Source: Climacium dendroides
Lineage: Eukaryota > Streptophyta > Bryopsida > Hypnales > Climaciaceae
DNA: 64,000 bases
Reading direction: 5' to 3'
NCBI GenBank assembly: GCA_950106755.1
Contig: OX467083.1
Coordinates: 1,649,501-1,713,500, forward strand
Below are positions 59,928-64,000 of this stretch, one piece after another; the first letter of the stretch is position 1; each line of letters begins with the position of its first letter. Made by a program: the position numbers and the translations under genes. Under the pieces are notes generated by a model. The model had not been told where the DNA came from, did no database searches, and saw only the letters and a program-made list of their open reading frames with translations.

Positions 59928-60903
59928 CACTATAAGAAAACAATGTTTATCTGAATACGCAGTTTTTGCATCCGAACGTCACGCATGATGTCTTGTCACA
60001 TCTGGCCAAACATCCAAAAATTCGCATTATAACAGACGTGCCAAAAACATGGTACGTTAAGCAAAAAGTCGCACGTTCAGCGTCAGACGTCACAAAAAAC
60101 ATCAGTCAACGGGGTACTTAGAAGTTGACATGTGGCTACCACCTAAGCACGAGAAAGCTAGAGTGTCATTTTTCTCATCCATTGCTCATCTATGATGTAG
60201 CGTCTAACGTGGCATGCCACATTGTCGTGGTGAGAGGGGTGCACTTAGAGAACACGTGAAGTGTCTGGCTGCTAGTTATTGTGCTTTGATGGAGATTCTT
60301 CTAACACGTATCTTCTCTTGGTCTTCAAACTCGAATCTTCACCCAATCTTCATTCATCCTATCATATGGTGGCTCTAAAGGGCCTGGATAAGGGTGTGTA
60401 ATAAGAAACAAGTTTTCGGACGGGTAAAACGGACAGCAGAACACGAGCTGCCATCCAAATGATGGGCTCCTAAACTTTAAATTCACCGGTCAACTGGTCA
60501 TTAATCCAGCCTCATCAATGAGAACGACATAAGATTCGACCATATGGGTGATTAACCCCACTTCGTTGCCCACAACACAAAAAGAAGCTAAATTGGATAC
60601 CCACTTAGCATGCAACAGGTTTACAATGCAGAATTGAATGCAATGATCCACCCAATTCGGATTGGAAAAACAATAAAAGACAACGGGCTTCTAAAGTTGG
60701 CCAAGAATAACAAAGCCACAGTACACAGCTAGGTCCTTGCACTAGAAGAAACCTGCGTTTAACTTGACGGATATTTTTGTGCATCATGTTACAATTTCAT
60801 GTTGATTGATGTTACATTGGACATAATTTTTGACATAAAAATATGAAATTGTAACATGATGCGCAAAAATATCCGTCAAGTTAAACACGGGTTTCTTCTA
60901 GTG
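59928..60903. mobile_element. Possible CACTA-type element, 976 bp
   Basis: The left end CACTATAAGAAAACAATGTTT resembles the complement of the right end, CACTAGAAGAAACCCGTGTTT, and CGTCA/GACGTC motifs repeat in the left 250 bases. Flanking triplets TAC and TCG do not match, so the pairing is uncertain; the right end is shared with a smaller hairpin element at 60740. Confidence 0.4.
60740..60903. mobile_element. Fold-back MITE with CACTA termini, 164 bp
   Basis: Arms of about 60 bases are inverted copies: CACTAGAAGAAACC(T/C)G(C/T)GTTTAA, TTGACGGATATTTTTG, CATCATGTTACAATTTCAT. They surround a loop of about 40 bases. Flanking triplets are TTG and TCG, one base different. Transcription would give a long hairpin RNA. 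Confidence 0.8.
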
Positions 60904-60989
60904 TCGGCATGTATGGCCCTTGAATATTCAAGTCTTCAAAAAAACCCCGAAGAACCCCAAATAATACTAAATAACTTCTCCTCCCACTA

Positions 60990-61830
60990 GCTGCGATCTT
61001 TTTCCTAGTGTCATAGATGGCTTAAGTCTTCAAATGCTTAGTGTAATAGCATTTTGAAAAGATAACTTCACAAGAAAAACACCCTCCAAATCTCAATTCT
61101 ATCCAAACTACTATCCAAAAGTTATTAGAGTGCAAAGTAGAGGTCCCTTAAATCCCTTGGCAACCAACTACTGCCTCTAAATTCTTCTATAACTTTTGAA
61201 CTACAAATCCAAATTGCAAGTGTAATAGCAATTTAGAATCCTAATATTAATATCCACAACTTCAGAAAGTTTCATAATAAACTAAGACTTTGTCCAAAAG
61301 TTATTAAGGAACAAAGTCTCGGGTTTCTAAACTATAAAGGCAACCCTCCTTCCTATCTTCTATACTCCATAACTTCTTCACTAAGAATCCAAATCAAGTG
61401 AATGAACTCATTATGGATAGACAATTTTTCAAACTAACTCCACAAGAATTCTCAAGACCTTATGAAAAGAACATACCAAGTTGTGGTCGCTCCAAGTCAC
61501 AGCCTTTCTCCTTCCAAACCCCAACTTTCCTTTAGACCTTCAACTCCTCATAACTTTCTTTTCCAAACTTCAAATCAGATGAGTGATGGCTTTTTGAAAA
61601 GCTGTTACAATAAAATGCACTCCCTCCAAATCTCAAGACAAGATGAAAAATACTCCAAAAGTTATGGCTCAAAGAAGCCTCTGCTCTTCTTAGTGGAAGG
61701 CCTTGGGTCCTCTCAACTTCAAAATTCTATAACTTTTGATTTACAAGCCCAAATACAACTTGCAAGCACAATTTGGAAAGGTCTCATCGCAAAGAATCAG
61801 ATTCCAAAGTTTCAATTGCAAAGGTTCAAT
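60990..61830 (+). repeat. ~180-bp degenerate tandem repeat, 4-5 units
   Basis: Units carry CCAAAAGTTAT (about 61119, 61294 and 61653: spacings about 177 and 2 x 180), TATAACTTTTGA(A/T)(C/T)TAC and CCTCCAAATCTCAA. The 125-aa open frame at 61462-61839 lies wholly in this array and is probably not a gene. Confidence 0.7.
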
Positions 61831-62188
61831 GCTCAATGAGCTAAATCAACCCAAAATCTCCCTCTCAAAACCAACAACAACTCTCCTAAACTCCAACTCC
61901 CTACTAGATAAGATTCCTCTCCCCCACCTTTTCCTCCCCATTTAAGGTGAGAGGTAGGGGCACTTCAGCCCATGTCCCTACTAAGGCCCACCAAACATTC
62001 TAACCACATCCCCATTTACACTCACTCCAAACTGTCATCCTCTTTTAACTAAAATTCTAATCCCAATTTCACTTCTAGCAAATACAATCACTCACTGTGA
62101 TTTCAATAAATACTCAAAACATAACTTTAAGAACTAAAACTTAACAAATATCAACTAGACGTAAAAAAACAAAGTTTCAATCAAAGCT
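61831..62188. other. No gene seen
   Basis: C-rich, A-rich unique-looking text without coding signal. It separates the tandem array from the broken gene. Confidence 0.3.
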
Positions 62189-62636
62189 TCACTCCATTTG
62201 AAGAAACTTAAGAATGCGTTTGACGGTAGCGGCAACATATTCTATACGCTCAGCCTTTGTCAAAGGGTTGACAAGCCCTTCCAACCATCATTGGTGACCA
62301 CGACTACCCTCCACAGGCCGAGCTATACAAAAATATTGGTCCATGTTCTTGCCTTCATAACTCGCCTCAAACGTCACTTCACGAGTGTCTGGTTCAATAC
62401 ATCCGACTTGAAATACGAATCACCAACGTTCGAGCTTCAGCATCTAGATTACCGTGCCATCGCCACTCCACACGAGGTTGTTTTGGCGGTCGAGATGGTC
62501 CAGCTTCTTCTCGAGGACGTCTAAAATTTCGCGACAAAAGAGGTTGATCCGGCAGTTGTGAAAGTGAAAGCTCAAACTCAGCATCCGGTTGAGGCTCTTC
62601 ATCTTGAGACTCAGAAAAAACCCTCCAATTCGACAT
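62189..62636 (-). pseudogene. Broken unknown gene, about 148 codons
   Basis: An ATG at 62636 opens MSNWRVFSESQDEEPQPDAE and a Pro/Arg-rich stretch GPSRPPKQPRVEWRWHGNLD. A one-base frameshift near 62398 continues as CIEPDTREVTFEASYEGK; an in-frame TGA at about 62295 is followed by WLEGLVNPLTKAERIEYVAA and KRILKFLQME before the final stop. Three joined segments in a coding style suggest a recently disabled gene or transposon accessory protein. GC content is higher than in its surroundings. No family recognised. The plus-strand frame over it (62198-62524) is probably its shadow. Confidence 0.5.
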
Positions 62637-63089
62637 TTGAACTACAAAGTAGATAACAAACTCACTAATAAAGTTGAATGAAGGTTTAAGGCAAATCCAT
62701 CCACTTATATATCTTACAGGACAACATCACCTTCAAGCTTCTCAACCCATAGCTTCACTATGAAATTATTGAACAAAACAAATAATATTATGTTTTTATT
62801 ATATGTACTAATTTACAACATGACAACGTCAATGATAACGAAATTGGCTGATGTGGCATCCATAGACGCTGACATGGCATTTTTGTAAAGCTACCTGAAC
62901 AATCTTTCTAGAATGTGGACATCTTAGTGTTTTGAATAACATCAGGTGAAACAATTGTATGCTTCTCATCATGTCCCATCTGGACATGTGGCGTTTGCAC
63001 AAGTGTGCTTTTTAAAACATATGCAATGCTCACATATTTTTTTGAACATCAATAATGACATGAAGTATGTTTTTTTATTTCATGTGATA
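62637..63089. other. No gene seen
   Basis: Region upstream of the broken gene. ACGTCAATGATAACG and GACGCTGACATGGCAT recall the CGTCA motifs near 60 kb, but no terminal repeat is visible. Confidence 0.3.
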
Positions 63090-63310
63090 TGTTATAAAAG
63101 ACATGTTGTCAATATAGCAATATGTTGTATACAATATAAAATATGCAATATATAGTATATCATATGCCAGACAACAATATAACATACAAAATACAATATA
63201 TATACAACATGACATATAAATTATAGTATATACAATATGTCATACAAAATATAATATATACAATATGCCATACACTTGTACACAATACATTGTATTTATC
63301 AAATATATTG
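63090..63310. repeat. AT-rich microsatellite-like tract
   Basis: Irregular repeats of (A)CAATATATA, CATACAAAATATA and ACAATATGCCATA spread over about 220 bases. Confidence 0.75.
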
Positions 63311-63879
63311 AATGGCTTAAAAATCCACTTATTAATTGATGAGAAGACAAGCATTTTATACTAGTGGGATGTAGAAGGCATGACAAACCATATGGGATAT
63401 ACAAAACTAAAATATGAGCAGCAACTTAAATACATATGATGTCTGAAATGATGTTTTAAAAAACATCTACATGTCTTAGTTATGTTTTTTTCGACGTCAT
63501 TGTAAGCATTCAAAAAAACATCTGTAGTATGAAATTTGACATTCACATCAATGTTGTTTTAAACATTTGCTTCAACAATTTTTAAATTTTCTACAAATCT
63601 TATTTGTTGTCTATGATGTCATGATGAACATTTGCATGTCATTTCCAACATATATGGGGATGTCTCCTTGAACATTTAATTGATAAAGTCACACTTATTA
63701 AATCAAGGTTATTTGCAACATCAACTTCAATATAGTATGACACAACAATACATCCAACATGAAATTCCAATTAGTTTAATTTAAAATTTAAATGCTCAAT
63801 TTTACTAGTTTAATTTCACACCACATAGATGATGCATTCTAAGTTCAATACTTTTAACCATTGTTCCTTCCGGGAACAA
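63311..63879. other. No gene seen
   Basis: AT-rich text with several short AAAACATCT / AACATTTG(C/T) repeats and no coding signal. Confidence 0.35.
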
Positions 63880-64000
63880 ATGTATTTTCGGGCATGTACC
63901 TATGGGTTGAAATTTTGTTGTGATTTTTTGAAACGTTTTTTGAAGATAGAAAAATTGACTAGCTTCATGAGAATATAATTTTTTTCACAATCGGTGCTTG
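63880..64000 (+). repeat. Dispersed repeat family F, copy 3, cut by window end
   Basis: Shares TTTTTTGAAGATAGAAAAA and CTAGCTTCATGAGAATATAA with the family F copies at 11.7 and 16.0 kb. Confidence 0.5.

Noticed and set aside
61462..61839. 125-codon plus-strand frame
   Set aside because: Lies entirely in a degenerate tandem repeat and has no recognisable domain.

Overview
The window is nuclear DNA of a land plant. It has spliced genes with GT-AG introns, a WUSCHEL-related homeobox gene, a plant-type secreted GH3 glucosidase, a plant BCL7-like chromatin gene, and typical plant transposons (Ty1/copia with an initiator-Met primer site, CACTA, PIF/Harbinger, hAT). The WOX is of the ancestral WOX13 type, and one gene belongs to a nuclease-like family I know mainly from fungi. 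Long AT-rich repeat tracts separate the genes. This would suit a large-genome seed-free plant (bryophyte, lycophyte or fern), but the sequence alone does not prove it.

Layout. 0.2-1.7 kb: WOX13-like gene (-), two coding exons. 3.4-8.9 kb: complete GH3 gene (-), eight exons rebuilt here, 641 aa, with tandem repeats in introns 2 and 3 and a 206-bp tandem duplication just upstream of the start. 10.9-29.4 kb: about 18 kb with no gene I can support, made of several diverged dispersed repeat families present as direct and inverted copies. 29.4-32.1 kb: BCL7-like gene (+), five exons, 196 aa, followed by a decayed copia gag piece. 34.8-35.8 kb: intronless 321-aa nuclease-like ORF (-). 36.8-39.2 kb: a GC-richer island holding an 850-bp PIF/Harbinger-like element nested in the arm of another inverted-repeat element. 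39.2-51.5 kb: repeat blocks again, one copy split by a 2.2-kb CACTA element with a TTA target duplication. 51.6-56.7 kb: a full-length but defective Ty1/copia element (-) with a 5-bp target duplication and an unexplained extra ORF before gag. 56.7-64 kb: a 1-kb tandem duplication, a broken hAT transposase piece, CACTA-type miniature elements, a ~180-bp tandem repeat and a broken unknown gene (-).

The three or four intact genes do not form a pathway: one is developmental, one acts on cell-wall glucan, one is chromatin-related and one is unknown. I saw no tRNA, rRNA, CRISPR array or gene cluster. Splice sites were assigned by eye from GT/AG signals, reading phase and family similarity recalled from knowledge. 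Repeat borders are approximate.
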